In this document: in pieces, positions 40,261 to 53,900 of the stretch
Layout of the letters: every line of letters begins with the position of its first letter
How positions within the stretch are numbered: the first letter of the stretch is position 1
Assembly: GCA_022606135.1 (NCBI GenBank)
Contig: JABYQN010000004.1
Span: 2,418,001 to 2,482,000 of the forward strand
Length of the DNA stretch: 64,000 nucleotides
Direction: 5' to 3'
Source of the DNA: Fomes fomentarius
Lineage: Eukaryota > Basidiomycota > Agaricomycetes > Polyporales > Polyporaceae
Notes under the pieces: model-generated
What the model saw: only the letters and a program-made list of their open reading frames with translations
What the model was told of the DNA's origin: nothing
Database searches by the model: none
Position numbers and translations under genes: made by a program

Positions 40261-43200
40261 TACAACAATGTAGTGGGAAGCTTGAAGAGAACGGGCTGTA
40301 TAAAGAGTGATAAAACGGTGCTGCCCAAGGGAGCGTATTATATGATTTGGGACGGAAACAGGGCTTCTCGTGTTACTGGAAACCGGGGCAAGTCTCAAAA
40401 CCATTTTCCGATTCCACGCGCAACCAGGATCGCCCATCACCAGATGCGCAAGCCTATTCGGGCGACGAAATACCGCATAGCCATAGTACTGGGCCTGATA
40501 TTCACACCAAGTTGACACCCTGATTAATCCTCAAAAGGCCGACGGCGCCCAACAGAGGCCAAGAGTTCCTTCTGTATCAAAGGCAGATGCATCTGCTGAG
40601 AAGAACCTCAAGAAGAAATTTATCTAGCTCCTGGGTACGCGCATGAGGTAAGGGATAATCGCAGCAAGATTCGGGAAGGGGCATTACTTACATACACGTC
40701 CAGCCGTCGATCAAAGTACATCGTCGAAGACATCTAGTGAATTATCACTCAATGAGGCACGTCAAATTGGTTCAGTGGTGGAGCAACTTGGCAAACGTTG
40801 GCCAGGGTGTCGGGACTCGGGACTCCGGGTTGGTGCGGGTGATGCCGAGTCGCAAGCGGTGGCGCCCAGCGGAAGAAGTGAGAAGTCAATCTTGGTCCCC
40901 TGTCAGCGCCCAGACCTCTCACTGTGTCTTTGAATAGACTCTGGAACACGTCATACAGCTCACTTGAAGGCGAAATGATGTTTGGTTATTCCAAAGGTTG
41001 CTAGTACTACTACTGCCGATCACGCGAGCTCAGAGAACAGCTTCAGAGTGGAGCTCCGCGAGCGCGCGCAAGGACATCCTCCTCCTCCTGCCCGTCTTCG
41101 CGTACTTCCTTGCTCAGGACGGCCAGACTTAGCGTCGCCCATAGCAGGAGACGCAAGCAGGCTGATAGCAATAATCGTTGATCACGACCATAGCCTTCCA
41201 GAGGCTGCGACTGTTTCTCTGAGAGCGCGACGAACAGCATCCTTCAAGAGGGGGTTTGAACAGCTGAAATGAAGTCGTGAGAGGAATGGAGCTGGGAGTC
41301 TATGGCAGAGCTCGTTTTGCAGGACTGAAGCCCTGTTGCCCTTCCACATACCTAGCAGCGACATTCTGATCATGTGGTATGCATAGGGCTCCTGCAGCCA
41401 AAAGACGCACGCGCGCAATCGATTACATAGCACATGAGGAGTAATACATAGCTTGCTGAGACGGGACGGCGTCGAGCAATACTATGCGACATTCACCGAT
41501 TACTCTAAGCTGATGTGGATCTTCGTGATTAATGATGTTGATGTCAAGGGGCACCACAGGATCCCATTGGCTCCGAGACCCGGAAGGCGCAGTTCGTCAT
41601 CTCGTTTGACCCCGGCGGTTCAAGCGGGATAACGAACTGCATCTCCGTAGTATTGAGCTCAGAAGCTGCTTCTGTGTAGTGGGTTGTAAGCAATGTTTGC
41701 ACTGTAACGCGAGACTCCCGATTGATTGCGAGGCTCACCAGCTTTTATTAGGGATCACACAGCAAGGATTGGGAAGCATAGAGGGTGCTGAAGAGGATCT
41801 CTCTAGATGGTCGTACCAGGGGTTCATACTCAATCAACGTGCCAAAGCCTGCCACAGAGACATCGAGACTCACGCGGTTTATACGAGCAGAAGCCACGTT
41901 CAAGCGCGAGCCACTGTATGAAGAGCCTAAGGGTCTGCGCAAGCAAAGCAGGGGGGAAGATGGGAGATGGTGGTATGACTACGTAGATTCAAGGACTTCC
42001 ATTCTCACACAGAATCAGATGCGCCAAAGTTACACACTACAGCGCTTCGATCTGTTCGGCATGTCGAACTTGCGCTTCGCCCGAGTAACGCGATGGCCAA
42101 TCGGAAACTCGTTACACATCGCTTCCAATGCTCGCATCCCACCTCTCCGAACGCCCATCCGAGTCGCCGACTACCGTAGCCATCCTCTGTCCCATGTCCT
42201 TCAATCTGACACTCTCAATGTGCGCAATCTTTACAAGTCAATTGTCTTATTGAACAACGATGGCGGGTAAGTACTACCGTGAACCAAAAAGGGCGTATTG
42301 TCAAGCTGAAGGTGCGTTCTCACGAGATAAGCCTACACACCACACCGGGTGGCACCGTGCATGGTGCACGCGCATGACAGCTTCTGAGCTAGAACAGCGC
42401 ACTTCGTTCCGCAAATGTATTGTGCCACTTTCATGGCGCGGAATCCGAGTTGTTGTTCCGTGATTCGCTGCTTATTTGGACGATAGTTTCAACGGCGTGG
42501 GCACCTGATGTCTGCCGTCATGGGCCAAGCAACATAAGCCATGGCGCAAATCCGTGGCGCCGAATGAGAGGCTGTTTGAGCTCCTCGCCGCTCGGTGTCT
42601 GCACTGTCTGTTCAGGAGAACCCGTCGATCGCATTACTGTGAGTTACGCCTCACATACACTTCTCGCTGATCTAGCAACACAGTGCAGGTCCACAGGTAT
42701 TGGTCGGTATCTCGCATCACCGACTGAACGGCTGCTCACGTCCGTCGTGAACTAGATTGTGGGGGTGTGCATGAACTGCACGCTGCAAGGGATTCTCACA
42801 GTACAGGTGTGTGAGTAGCTCTGAATTCGTTCCTTCATGGCTTTGGTAGTGACGCCTCCCCGAATCAGATATGTATCACATTCTCTTCCTGCACGATCCC
42901 CTCTGTGTTCAACGGGGAATGTGGTTGCTATTGAGGTCCGGGCCCTCGTTCAAGTTGGCAGTATTGACAGGCGAGCGGTGGCCATTGGGTCGAGGACGAG
43001 CTGGATACTTCTAAGCCCATGATGGAGTAAGACGAGATGGTAGAAGATGAGACGGGACAGAGACTAGGCATGTCAAGAGGGAGCCGAGGCGAATGCATGA
43101 GGCGCCGTCATCCGCAGGTCCGGATCGGCCCGAGGAACTCTCAGACCTGGTACTACTTGCTCGGAGGAGCTCTCTCTCAGTTTCGGGTCTCTGAGTCTCT

Positions 43201-43599
43201 CTCCGCCCGTCGGACACTGACCGCATATACGTATTAGAACTTTCTCGCGTGCAGAAAGGCACACTCCGTAGGTATGGAGAGTGAACAGCGGAATCGATAC
43301 ATACGTGCACTAAGTACTACGCTCTACTCACAACGCACGCAGACACGATCCCGCGGTGATGCGAGGAGTCTCTGATCAGAACATCAGCTGGCCCTAAGAG
43401 ATTAGGTTATATTACTTACGGTCTGTGCTATATCTCTTGTGAGGAGCAGACATGTAATACCAAACTGTGGATATGTACACAATTGCTACGAAGTCTGGGG
43501 ACTACCTTCAGAGTCATACAACCGCACGACGACCTGGCATCTTCCTATAGTAGTCCTCCATGCTGACTGAAGTGACATTCTCTTCTTCTGCAATGACAA
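40261..43599. other. Long non-coding stretch, about 3.3 kb
   Basis: No gene can be supported on either strand. A minus-strand stretch at 41544-41942 holds two adjacent open segments (VQTLLTTHYTEAASELNT, RINRVSLDVSVAGFGTL) that read like protein and could be a decayed gene, but I recognise no family. Confidence 0.4.
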
Positions 43600-44620
43600 C
43601 CAACAATGGGATGAGTGGCAAGGTCTGTCTCATGAAAGAAAATGCATACCATCGTTTTCGCAGTCGTGGACAGAGCGGGCATCGTCGAGGTCGACCCTAT
43701 TACCCAGCCCGGTCACACCAGCAACATCAACGATGCCGTTCTCGGCTATCCTTAACACTGCGCGGTTCTTGAGGCTTTCAACAAGTGTGTTTGAGTATAA
43801 CTTTGTCAGGACGAGTGACCTGTTGAGTGGGGTCAGGATATACAGGGGGCTGATAGGGAGCTTGCATACGGGCATTCATATAGGAGTGTCGACTAGACAC
43901 GGTGATCAACGCAAGCCTCATATTTATGAATGCGAACAGGCTCACTGAGAATGCGGTAAAGCACAACAAGTCCACAATAGCGACGATGGCTATGGTACTG
44001 CCGTCAGGATGTTGGGAACATATGTGACAATAAGACGAACCAGTTAATGACCCCGTCTCGATTGTCAACTGGACAAGCCTATGGACTCTGAAATCGGATC
44101 GCATGAGATCGCTCTTGCCACGTAGGAGCTACAGCACAGTGTGAGTATGATGCCCGAACCTTCGCCATCTTCGCTGCTCACCAGAACGGTCATCGAAGCT
44201 GCGATTATGACATCAACCAGTGCCGCTCCTCCACGCCAGACCTAGTATATGTACACTTAGGTGCGAAGATGTTGCAAACCTATAGTGCGATACTCACACT
44301 GACTACGCCGGTAAGCATCTGTAATGCAGATAGCTGTCTGATCCTTATGAGGTAAATGCCACAATAGGAATGCTCGAGACTCACCAATATGATGAATCCG
44401 GCCAAGATCCTTGACTTTGCGAGGACCCAGATACGCGGTATGCGGTAAGAGCTACACGCTGACCATAGGCCGCCCATATACGAAGATGTGGAATGCGGTA
44501 TCCATGGCCAGACCGGTTTGTACCCATTCGTAAACAAGTATGCCGTGTACTGGGAAGAGCGTAATCAATGGTCCATGTACAGTGACAAGAGCCCTCACCT
44601 AACGCCTTAACCCAGGACAA
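43600..44620 (-). pseudogene. DUF6534 membrane-protein gene remnant
   Basis: Fragments in different frames resemble the DUF6534 family of basidiomycete membrane proteins. They include KPVWPW, RIWVLAKSRILAG, TIETGSLTG, IAIVAIVDLLCFTAFSV and VILKLYSNTLVESLKNRAVLR. The same order is seen in the better preserved gene at 58410-59660. Several membrane segments cannot be joined in one frame. Function of the family is unknown. Confidence 0.6.
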
Positions 44621-44832
44621 TCAGCAACGACGACGGGCGCGGAGTGTGAAAGGGTCGAAGACCATAGGCGATAGACATCTAGAATCGATAGCACTAAGAT
44701 TGAGTGGCTAGGCAATGGGTGAGACTCTCAGTGACCCCAAGCTTCCATCAACGTAGCGCTTGAAAGACCCATGAGCTGCATATAATTTACTTCTATCAAG
44801 CCATTATACGCCACGCTACCAACTCTGGTCTC

Positions 44833-47117
44833 ATGGTGACCGACCAATTTACTCCCTTGGAGAAAATTTCTGAGGTGAGTAGATTGTTCGTACTGTAACC
44901 CTGGTCAACCCCATTCACGCAGAACGTAGATTCACGAGACGGCTCGCAGAGCGTTTTACGCCGACCGTGCGAGGTCAATCGTCTTCCGCAAGAATCAAAT
45001 CTCTCAGATAGGGTACCTGATCAAGGATAACGAAGACCGTCTGAAGCATGCACTCAAGCTCGATCTCGGTCGCCCTCCCCTTGAGACTGAACTGCAATTG
45101 TCATTGTCGTCAATCATCTGCCTTCCCGGCCATCGCTGATATTCTCTCTTTCTCTCCAGTTTTGATTTCGGCCCTGTATTCAAGGACGTCAGGTTGGCGT
45201 ACGATAATGTAGAGCAGCGGACCAAGCCCCAGAGTATCGAATTCAACTTGAAATATATTGCCATGAGCCCGAAGCTGAAGGCGGAACCCAAGGGCGTTGT
45301 CCTGATCATATCAGCGTTCAACCTGCCACTGTATCTGACCTTGAGTCCTCTGGTAAATACACCCCGATCTCAAAAATTGAATAAGGCTGACTTGAGGTGA
45401 AGCGAGTGCCATTGCAGCAGGGTGTGCCGCAGTTATCAAGCCGTCGGAGGCGAACCGGCATTTAAATCAGCTCCTTGCCCAGCTCTTGCCGCGCTATCTT
45501 GATCCCGAGTTGTATCATATCGTTCAAGGAGGGGTTTCTGAGATGTCCAAGGTATGCTCTATTCCTCGTACCTCAAGAATGTTGAGTCACATGTCGTACT
45601 AGATACTTGACCTCCGATGGGACCACAGTAAGTCCCAGTTCACGTGCATCCCGCCAGGCGAGCATCTGACAGTCGACTTCTATTAGTAATATACATTGGT
45701 ATGCATGGACAACTGTATCTGATCTATCCTATTCCAACTCCTCCCACCAGGGGTCTACATGTTGGACGCATAGTCGCAGTGGCGGCGGCGAAGCATCTCA
45801 CTCCTGTGACCCTAGAGGTACATCGCATTGCTCCTTTCTCTTTGTCTCGGTCCTCTGATCTTCCTACATAGCTTGGTGGCAAGAATCCTGTCGTTGTTGA
45901 CCCCAAAGTGGATGTGACCATGACAGCAAAACGCGTCCTTTGGGGACGCTTCTCAAATGCTGGTCAGGTACGCATACGAATATGGTCGCGCTGGGTTCAA
46001 CAACTCGCTTCTCACCGTAGTATGTAGGTATGCACGGCACCTGAGTACGTCCTAGTTCCTCGATACTTCCAACCGACCTTAGTTTCTGCACTCGAGGAGA
46101 CGTGAGTTATTGTCACTCATCCTGTACATACTCACAAGTGACCCGGAGGTCAGGTACAAGTTGTTCTACCCCGACGGAGCCGAGTGATCGGACTCATTCT
46201 CTCGTATCGTGACAAAGCAGCACGCAGCACGCATTCAAGGTCTTCTAGACAAGACCAAAGGTGACATCATCTGTGGTGGTCAGGTCAACGTCGAAATGAG
46301 GTATGTGGCACCGACAATCGTCAACAATGTTACAGCAGAGGATGCCCTCATGGCCGAGTAAGTGAGATGAGCTTGTCCAAAGGCAGAATTCACTGATTGC
46401 ATCCATCGTAGGGAGATATTCGGCCCGGTGTTGCTCATAGTCCTCGTCTTCGACGTAGATGAAGCGATCACTTACATTCGGTCGAGGTTCGTGACAACTC
46501 GGGTCATGCGATCTTAACTATCATGAGGTCTGACCTACCGGTAGGGAGCATCCTCTTGCCGTGTATGTGTTCTCTCCTGACAAGGAGTTCCAAGACAAAG
46601 GTGAGTGGGTGGCTCTTCGTACCCATTTAGCAGCTGACAGATGTTGTGATGACAGTCTTCTCGAGAACGAAGAGTGGTGCAGCTCTCGCAAACGAGGTCG
46701 TCATCCACCCGGCCGTCCCTGGGTTACCTGTCGGTGGAATCGGCGCCAGTGGATGTGAGTTTACTGATAGATATGGCGAGGTATTCTCATATATCTTTCC
46801 GGTAGACGGATACTACGCTGGCAAACACGCGTTCGAGCAATTCACTCACTGGCGGGTCTCACTCGACAGTCCGACATGGTACTTATCGCGTTCTGCATGC
46901 ACGCTCAATCACTCACTCATTCGCCCCTGTTAGGATTGATACTGTGGCACTCGGTTTCCGGTTCCCGCCATACAAGGATACCTACAAGAAGTACATAGGG
47001 CTGATGTACCCGCCCCTTCCTCCTCGTCCGAGGCAGGCTAGGGCCAAATTGCCTCAGAAGAGCCTGCACTTGTCTACTCTGCAGGTCTTGGTATCTATCG
47101 TGTCATTGAACGTTTGA
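44833..47117 (+). pseudogene. Fatty aldehyde dehydrogenase, decayed second copy
   Basis: ATG 44833 (MVTDQFTPLEKISE). Paralog of 37993-40260 throughout: RRAFYADRARSIVFRKNQ, LKLDLGRPPLETEL, PKLKAEPKGVVLIIS, VIKPSEANRHLNQ, LGGKNPVVVDPK, SNAGQVCTAPEYV (catalytic Cys region kept), EIFGPVLLIV, VGGIGASG and HAFEQFTHWRVSLDSP, with TGA at 47115. A TGA at 46185-46187 falls inside YPDGAE/SDSFSR, where the intact copy has Asn. The intron near 45700-45752 also cannot be removed without losing frame. Its C-terminal hydrophobic tail is weaker than in the intact copy. Oriented opposite to the intact copy (heads facing, 4.6 kb apart). Confidence 0.8.
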
Positions 47118-47950
47118 AGGGATGACTGGGATCTGTTTTTTGTACATCATCTTCCGTCTGTTGGCTTGGGCTCGTATGCTGCGAAGCTTCGTATCATGCA
47201 CGGGCATATCTTGGCGTTCTTTCATTCTGTGATCTATGTATGTATGCGACATCTCTGTTATCTCTTGGTGGACTTCCAATGCTAGGCTACCGCTTCTGCA
47301 AGTACTGGACACTCACGAGGGCGAAGAGCGTAGCTCGACTTGCTAACACTTCGGTTGAGAGTATTCTCCGCTTGTGTACAGTGTTGGGATTGTGCGATTG
47401 AGCGATTGCTCTCTGGCGGACCCCGAGTACCATATAGACGTGACATCAGTACGATTTCGTCCGCAGAGAGGCCCGTACCGTCTTTGCGCTGTTGGAAGAT
47501 GTCATGAGCCACAACCCTCTCTTCTGTATTTTTTTTTTTTGCACACGGCGACCTGCATCGGTGCACCATGCGGACTATTCCCATAAGAATGTGTGTTACA
47601 ACTCCGCAACTTTCGCAACGAGAATGAAGTTGACTTCGTGTCCATGAATGAACTGTTCCGGCCGATCTTCAATGCATCCATTATGGCCACGCTCGTTCCT
47701 CGCGTTGGCCCGAGACTAGATGGATATGATTTGAACCCTTTGAATTGATTACTTCACCGATGACATCAGGGATATATTCCTCCACACCGAGATGGTATCA
47801 GTAGATATGAAACAGTCAAAATGAAGTATATAGTTAGTTCCAACTGCACGCTGATAGGTAGTATAGTAGTATAGGGATATGAGCAGGACTGCTGGCACAA
47901 GTCTGATAAAATCCACAGTACGAGGCGCACTGAGAATCCTACTTCCCAAC
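47118..47950. other. Intergenic
   Basis: No supported gene. A T run of 12 occurs near 47529. Confidence 0.5.
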
Positions 47951-50900
47951 CTAGTGGAACCGTATTTCCTCGTCGTTCGGAAGTGCTCCCACCCTCCTCC
48001 AATATTCGACCCACTCCTGAACGTCCTTTTCCTCGATTGACACAGTCCCGGCCCGGCGCAAAATCGGGGAGAGCTCGCAGCTGTCTTCAACGCCGAGCAG
48101 AATTGAGAGGCCCCCATTTTCGGATGCGGGGCGCATTTCTCCCATGCCATGGGAGCGGAAGAAGGAAACCAAGCCAAGAATAGAGGCGAATTCTCGAACA
48201 CGTTGAGAGTTGGAGTCTGTGAGAGCAGAATCGAGTCTCGACATCCACTGAGCATACGAGACAATAGGAAGTTTGAGGAGACGAGAGAAATGTTCTATCA
48301 CCAGTGAAAACGGAATGGGCTGGGGATGACGGAGGTGGAAGATTGTGTATGGTGCGCCAAGGTCGGCCATCTCAAAAATTGCCTCTGCTGCAGTCGCCAC
48401 TGGCAACCACGAGATCACCTGTGGAACATCAGCACATGACATACACTTCGTGAACAAATGTGAAGACATGTACCCCTGGGAAGGTTGGAAGTGCGCCGAG
48501 GAGTTTGCTGCCATTCACCATCATGGGAAGCCACTCGGTGGGCTTCCATGCGCCGTTGGAACTTGCTGTTAGTTGACCAATGCGTACGACGACGGCTCGA
48601 AGGACGTTCCGCTCTGCTGCTGCTTGTAATAATTTCTCTGCAATCCACTTCGACTCGCTGTATCCCTGGCCAACAGCGACCTCTGCTTCGATGGGCTTCT
48701 CTGGAGGAGGTACACACTCGAAGTAATCTATGCGGTGGTCAACGTCCATGCACCATAGCAGTAAGCGAGTAGGAAGTACTCACTCCTGAAGATAGCAGAG
48801 CTACTCGCATACACAAGAGTAACGGGGACAGTACTCTTCGATTCATCTGCGAGCTGGATCAGATTTCTGAGACCCTTAAAGGCGCCAGAGAACGAGGGAA
48901 GAGGCGACGTGAAATCGACTGGCCATCCTATACAACTACCCCTTCAGTGACTGCCCTCACGGATGCGCTGTGTGATGGGCTTACCCATATGAAAGACGTG
49001 AGTGAGGGAAGAGCACATCTATATAACAGAGGTTAGCCGAGAATATGAAGGTGATGAGTCGCTTACATCGGTATACGTTTCTTGAGACATGCCGAGAAGG
49101 TCTTCGTCAAAGCAACAACTCACGATAGTGAGGTCCGTTGAATCGAGGAGTGAATGATCCAGACCATGTGATTGGAACGCTGAACGTTGTCGTCGGAAGG
49201 CTGTCGATGGGGAGCTGTCTCCGTGAGATTGTACCAGGGCATACACTGCGCGGTGGAGTCCGTTCTTGAGTACGGCTGCAAGAATATGTGCGCCTAAGCT
49301 GCCGGTAGTGCCGGTCACAACTACGGCGCCACGATGGTTACATTCACGTTCTGGTTTTGAACGATCCGGGATGTCAGAGGTGAGATGCGCGAGCAATGAA
49401 GCTAAACTCTCGGCTACTTGAAATGTGCTCTGTTGTGACTTGGCGGGAGAGGCAGTAGTTGTCGACTCGTTTCCGGCGACGGCCCTATCCTCAATATTCT
49501 GTACGGTCATATCAGAGAGAAGCTGTATCTGCGATACGGATACGAGAGGACGTAGGGAAAAGGAGAGAGCGGCGGCAGAAAGGGAGTCGAGTCCATATGA
49601 CGTGAGTGGTACTTCCTTGGATACATCGTCTTGCTTGATGTCAAGCACATCACAAACGGCTTGCATTATGGACAACGTGCCGTACGTGTTGTGAGACACC
49701 GCGTCTCCTGCGTCGTCCTGGGATGATACTAGGTGGTCGTACAGTTGCGATGAGCCCATGTTGTTGCGGACGATGCGCCAGTCGAAGTCAGGAACATATT
49801 CTCCAACAGGCCCATCCCGTAATTTCCAGATGCTGTCCCCTATACATTCGCAGAGGTCTGACCATGAATGATGTTAGTGAACAGATACGATGTGAATGAA
49901 GACTAACATACCTCGAGCACTCGTTCCCCATGCAATGACGGAGCGGAGCTGACGTTTGTAGGCGCTGTCTGCCGAGACAACAATGTGACTGTCTAGGATT
50001 ACAGGGGCAATGATGCAGGCGGCGTTCCTGTACTTCCGTGCCATACCGGATAGTATGGTATTGGCCCTAGAATACCATTAGCGAGGTATATGTGATGATA
50101 GTAAATCACCCGTACGCAGCGTAGTTCGTTTGCCCAGGGTTTCCGAACATGCCAGAAATCGATGAGAGGGGGATGACGAAGTCAAGAGACGAAAGGTCCA
50201 TCACTTTCTCCAGAACACGGAAAGCGTCAACTTTCGGAGGGAATACACTGTTGAATGATTCCTCGCTGTGAAGCGCAAATATGCGATCGTTGAGCAAAGA
50301 AGGCAACAGTATGCACCCGCTGATAGGGGAGGGTATACTGTCAAGAAGCGTTTTCATTGCCTGCTGAGATGTTGCATCGACGGCGACTGCCTTGATAGCG
50401 AGATCTCTGCGTGCTTTGAGGTAGTTGAGCATTCTCTGGGCCACGAAATCTCCTCTACGGCAAAGCCCCTCTGTGCCAGAGCGTGAAGTTAGGACAATTT
50501 TCCTGGCTCCGTTCTGTTCGTGGAGTTTGTAAGTAGACTAAGCGGAGATCCCAACTGCGGATCACTTGCCTGATACATCCATATCGCAATGTGCAACCCG
50601 AGGCTGCCGATCCCTCCAACTAGAAGGTAACTCTTCTGACTGTCGAAAATTGCAATATTGCGAGCGATGCTGGGGAGAATATGTGGGAGTAATGTGCGTG
50701 GAGGCGCGAATGGAACGCAGGCAATATCCCTAGACTGAAGTCCTTTTAACACTGCTCGAAGCGCGTCGCCGATTTCCCAAGGCTCGCTCGTGATCCTGTG
50801 CTGTATGCCTGTACTTGGGTCATTCCAGAGAAGCGCTCTACCAGAAGGCATGAGCAATGACCGGATCGCAGCTGCAGTACGCATGTCACGTGTGCCTGAG

Positions 50901-53900
50901 GTAATGAAATCCGGTCTTCTCTGATAAGCAGGCACCAGTTCATCCTCCGTAAGGGACGCGATTGAGATGACGTCCATCCCAAGACTGGTAGATACTCTTC
51001 GGATTTGATTACGGAGGTTATCGTGCTCGGAGACGACGAGAAGACGCTTCCCATGCAAGCGCAGCGGCTCTGAATATGCTGCTGGACCCACAAGGAGAGC
51101 GACAATGATAGGGGCGAGGAGAGAAGGCCCGGATGAGTCGGAGGGAAGGAGAGGTTGGTCGAGTCCGTGAATGCAAGATGCGTGCACCACAAGGTGGCTA
51201 CAGATAGGTCCCAGTGAGATCCCAGCGACTTCGCGAGAGGTGTCTTCCAACGGTGTCCCGGTAAATGTCCAGCCCTCGGGGCAGTCTGAGGTAACCGCCG
51301 AGATCTTGACGACGAGGTAATCGGGACGCAGCGGAGGGATCACCATATGAGACACTTCTCCGTTCTCGATGATCCAGGGTGACGATGGATTGAGAGGAAT
51401 ATGCTTAGTGGGAGGTTTGGAGATCTGGATTCGGGGGACATAAATAGAGCCATCTGCGTGGATTGTCATCTCAGAGTCATCGGTCCCCAAAGCTAGCAAC
51501 TCCCGGGCGGCATGCACCAAGTGTGTTGATTCCCAGGGCGGATAGAATACTGCAACTCTGATGATCCATGATGTGTATTCTTTTCTCAATGCCCGGCTGA
51601 AACCACGGGCAGCGTCGCCGTTGATTCCCTCTACGGCGACCAGCAACAGCGTCGAGTTTCGCAGAGGATCGAGTGACCGGAGCCCTTCTTGGATGTACAG
51701 TTCCCTGCCCCTGACGTACTCCATCACGAGTGTTTGAGGATCAACGAGGAATCTCAACGGGACATCATCGCTTTCTGTCTGGCCATCACCTGGGGAGATA
51801 CTGTTGGCCACACCAGGAATGCGTAGTAAAGAGACGTCTAGCTGGACGTCTTTCACCTCGAAGCGCTGACGTAGTTCCTTCGCCCGATATCCGTGACGCA
51901 CGACCTCTAGACCTTCGATGAGACAAAGGATGCTCCCTCTGTTATCGACGATGACGACATCATATGTGATAGAGTCTAGAAGGCGAGTTGAGGATCAGAT
52001 AATCAGAACGGCGGTGAGTGGTTTGTCAAGTGATTCGTCGTACCTGTGAGCCAGGACACTGCGGTTACCTTGGCGTGGACTATTGTGGAGCTTAACTGAT
52101 CTTTAAAAGCAGAGGAAAGACGAAGGGCAGATAGCCTAGACGGCAGGAAGTATGTTTCGTGGTCATGATTTCCTGTCATCATGGGATGCACCGCAACGTG
52201 ATAAGCCGCATCCATGACGGCGGGATGGAATCGGTAGTCAAAATAGCTTAATGATAGAGCTGAGTATTCTTCTCCAGAATTACGAGGTCTCCACGTACTT
52301 TGGTAGATCACCGTCGCAAGCACGGACCTGGACGAGCGCCTCGACGACTCCACCCTCACGCACTGCATAATGACATTGTTGGACCCGTCGATATGTTGGT
52401 CCATACTGTGCGAAGTAGGACAATCCAGAGTAAAACTCTAGAAGACCGTCAATTAGTGCTAAGGTATGCGGTGCTGTGCTGGTGCATACCATCCATGTTG
52501 ACCTGAGTCATACCATGGCGGAGCTCATCCAGATCGAGAGCACTCAACCCGTTGCTCAGATCTAGGGGCTGCAGCCCAAGGAATCCAGTAGCATGGCGTC
52601 TGTTGTACTGGAGAAATGTGCATAATCAATGCTATCATCTATGATCCCCAGGCTGTAGATGATGATGGCCGCACCTGCGATGTGTGATTGACAACATGGG
52701 AGGATGAGCTGCTCACGGTCCATTGAGTGCCGACCAACTCGACTTGCACAGACACAGGCCTCGACGAGGAGAGAGACAAGAGTGTGTGGAACTCGATGCC
52801 ATACAGAGCGCAAGCCCCGTATTCAAGCGCCTGTGTATGTCCACAACAAGAAGCCTGTTAACGTCATGCATGCAGACTTTGGCGGAAATTGATACCACCT
52901 ACCATCTCGATATACCCTGCAGCCGGCATTATAGGTGCACCTTTGATGACATGGTCAGCAAGCCCCGGATGAGTGTGGACGTTCATTTGGAGTTGCGGAT
53001 AGTTCATAGGCCCGTTGCGATGCTGCCTCTGGCGTACAATTTCTGGAGTCTCCACGAACCACGGGAGAGACTTGGGCGAAAATGGATATTTCGGTAGCGG
53101 GCCGGTGTATGCCCCCGCACTGCCATAGAGCACATCGAAGTTAACGCAATTGTGCCCAGCAACGACGAGCTTCCCCAAGGCGGTCACAAACTCGAACGGC
53201 TCGATGCCGGGTTCAGGTGCGCGGGGGCGACGCAGCGGGCAAGCAATGGTGATGCTCTCCGCACCGTCGCTCATGGCTTGCAGGTATGGCGTTAGAACAG
53301 GATGAGGCCCAATCTCGACGAACGTTGCGGATTTGGTTCTGGAGAACAACGACTGAATAGCCTCCTTGAAATGCACGGGCCCGAGTGTTCCATCCCAGTA
53401 GTATGCGGCGTCAAATGCACGGTCGAATGCATGACCAGTAACAGTAGAGTACACTGTCACCCGGGGAGCGGACACTGCATGACGGGAGAAGACATCGCCG
53501 ACGAGGTTGTCGAATTCTGCACGACAGAGTTCCATCATCTCCGAGTGGACAGGCACACGCGTCTTGAGCTTGCGCACGAAGATGCCGGCCGCAGACGCCT
53601 TCGCCACAGCAAGATCGATATGCGACTCTGCGCCAGACAATGTGACCGCAGTAGGCGTGTTGTGGCATCCAACGGTGAGCACCCCTGTCCCAAGCTCCAT
53701 GTTGACCTCATCTATGATTCTCTGGGCATCCTCCACAGAGCAAGAGCATGCCGCCATTGTCCCCTTTGCCTCTTCGACAAGTGACAGGGCGCGTCCCCGT
53801 GCGATTGCCAGCTCGAGTGCGGCAGATTTAGAAGCAGCGCCAGACGCAAAGAGCACTGCGGTCTCGCCGGCGGAGTGTCCGATGACCACGTCTGGCGAGA

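Noticed and set aside
41785..42270. 161-codon plus-strand frame between the aldehyde dehydrogenase copies
   Set aside because: No motif or repeat. The minus strand holds equally protein-like segments at 41544-41942, so neither can be chosen.
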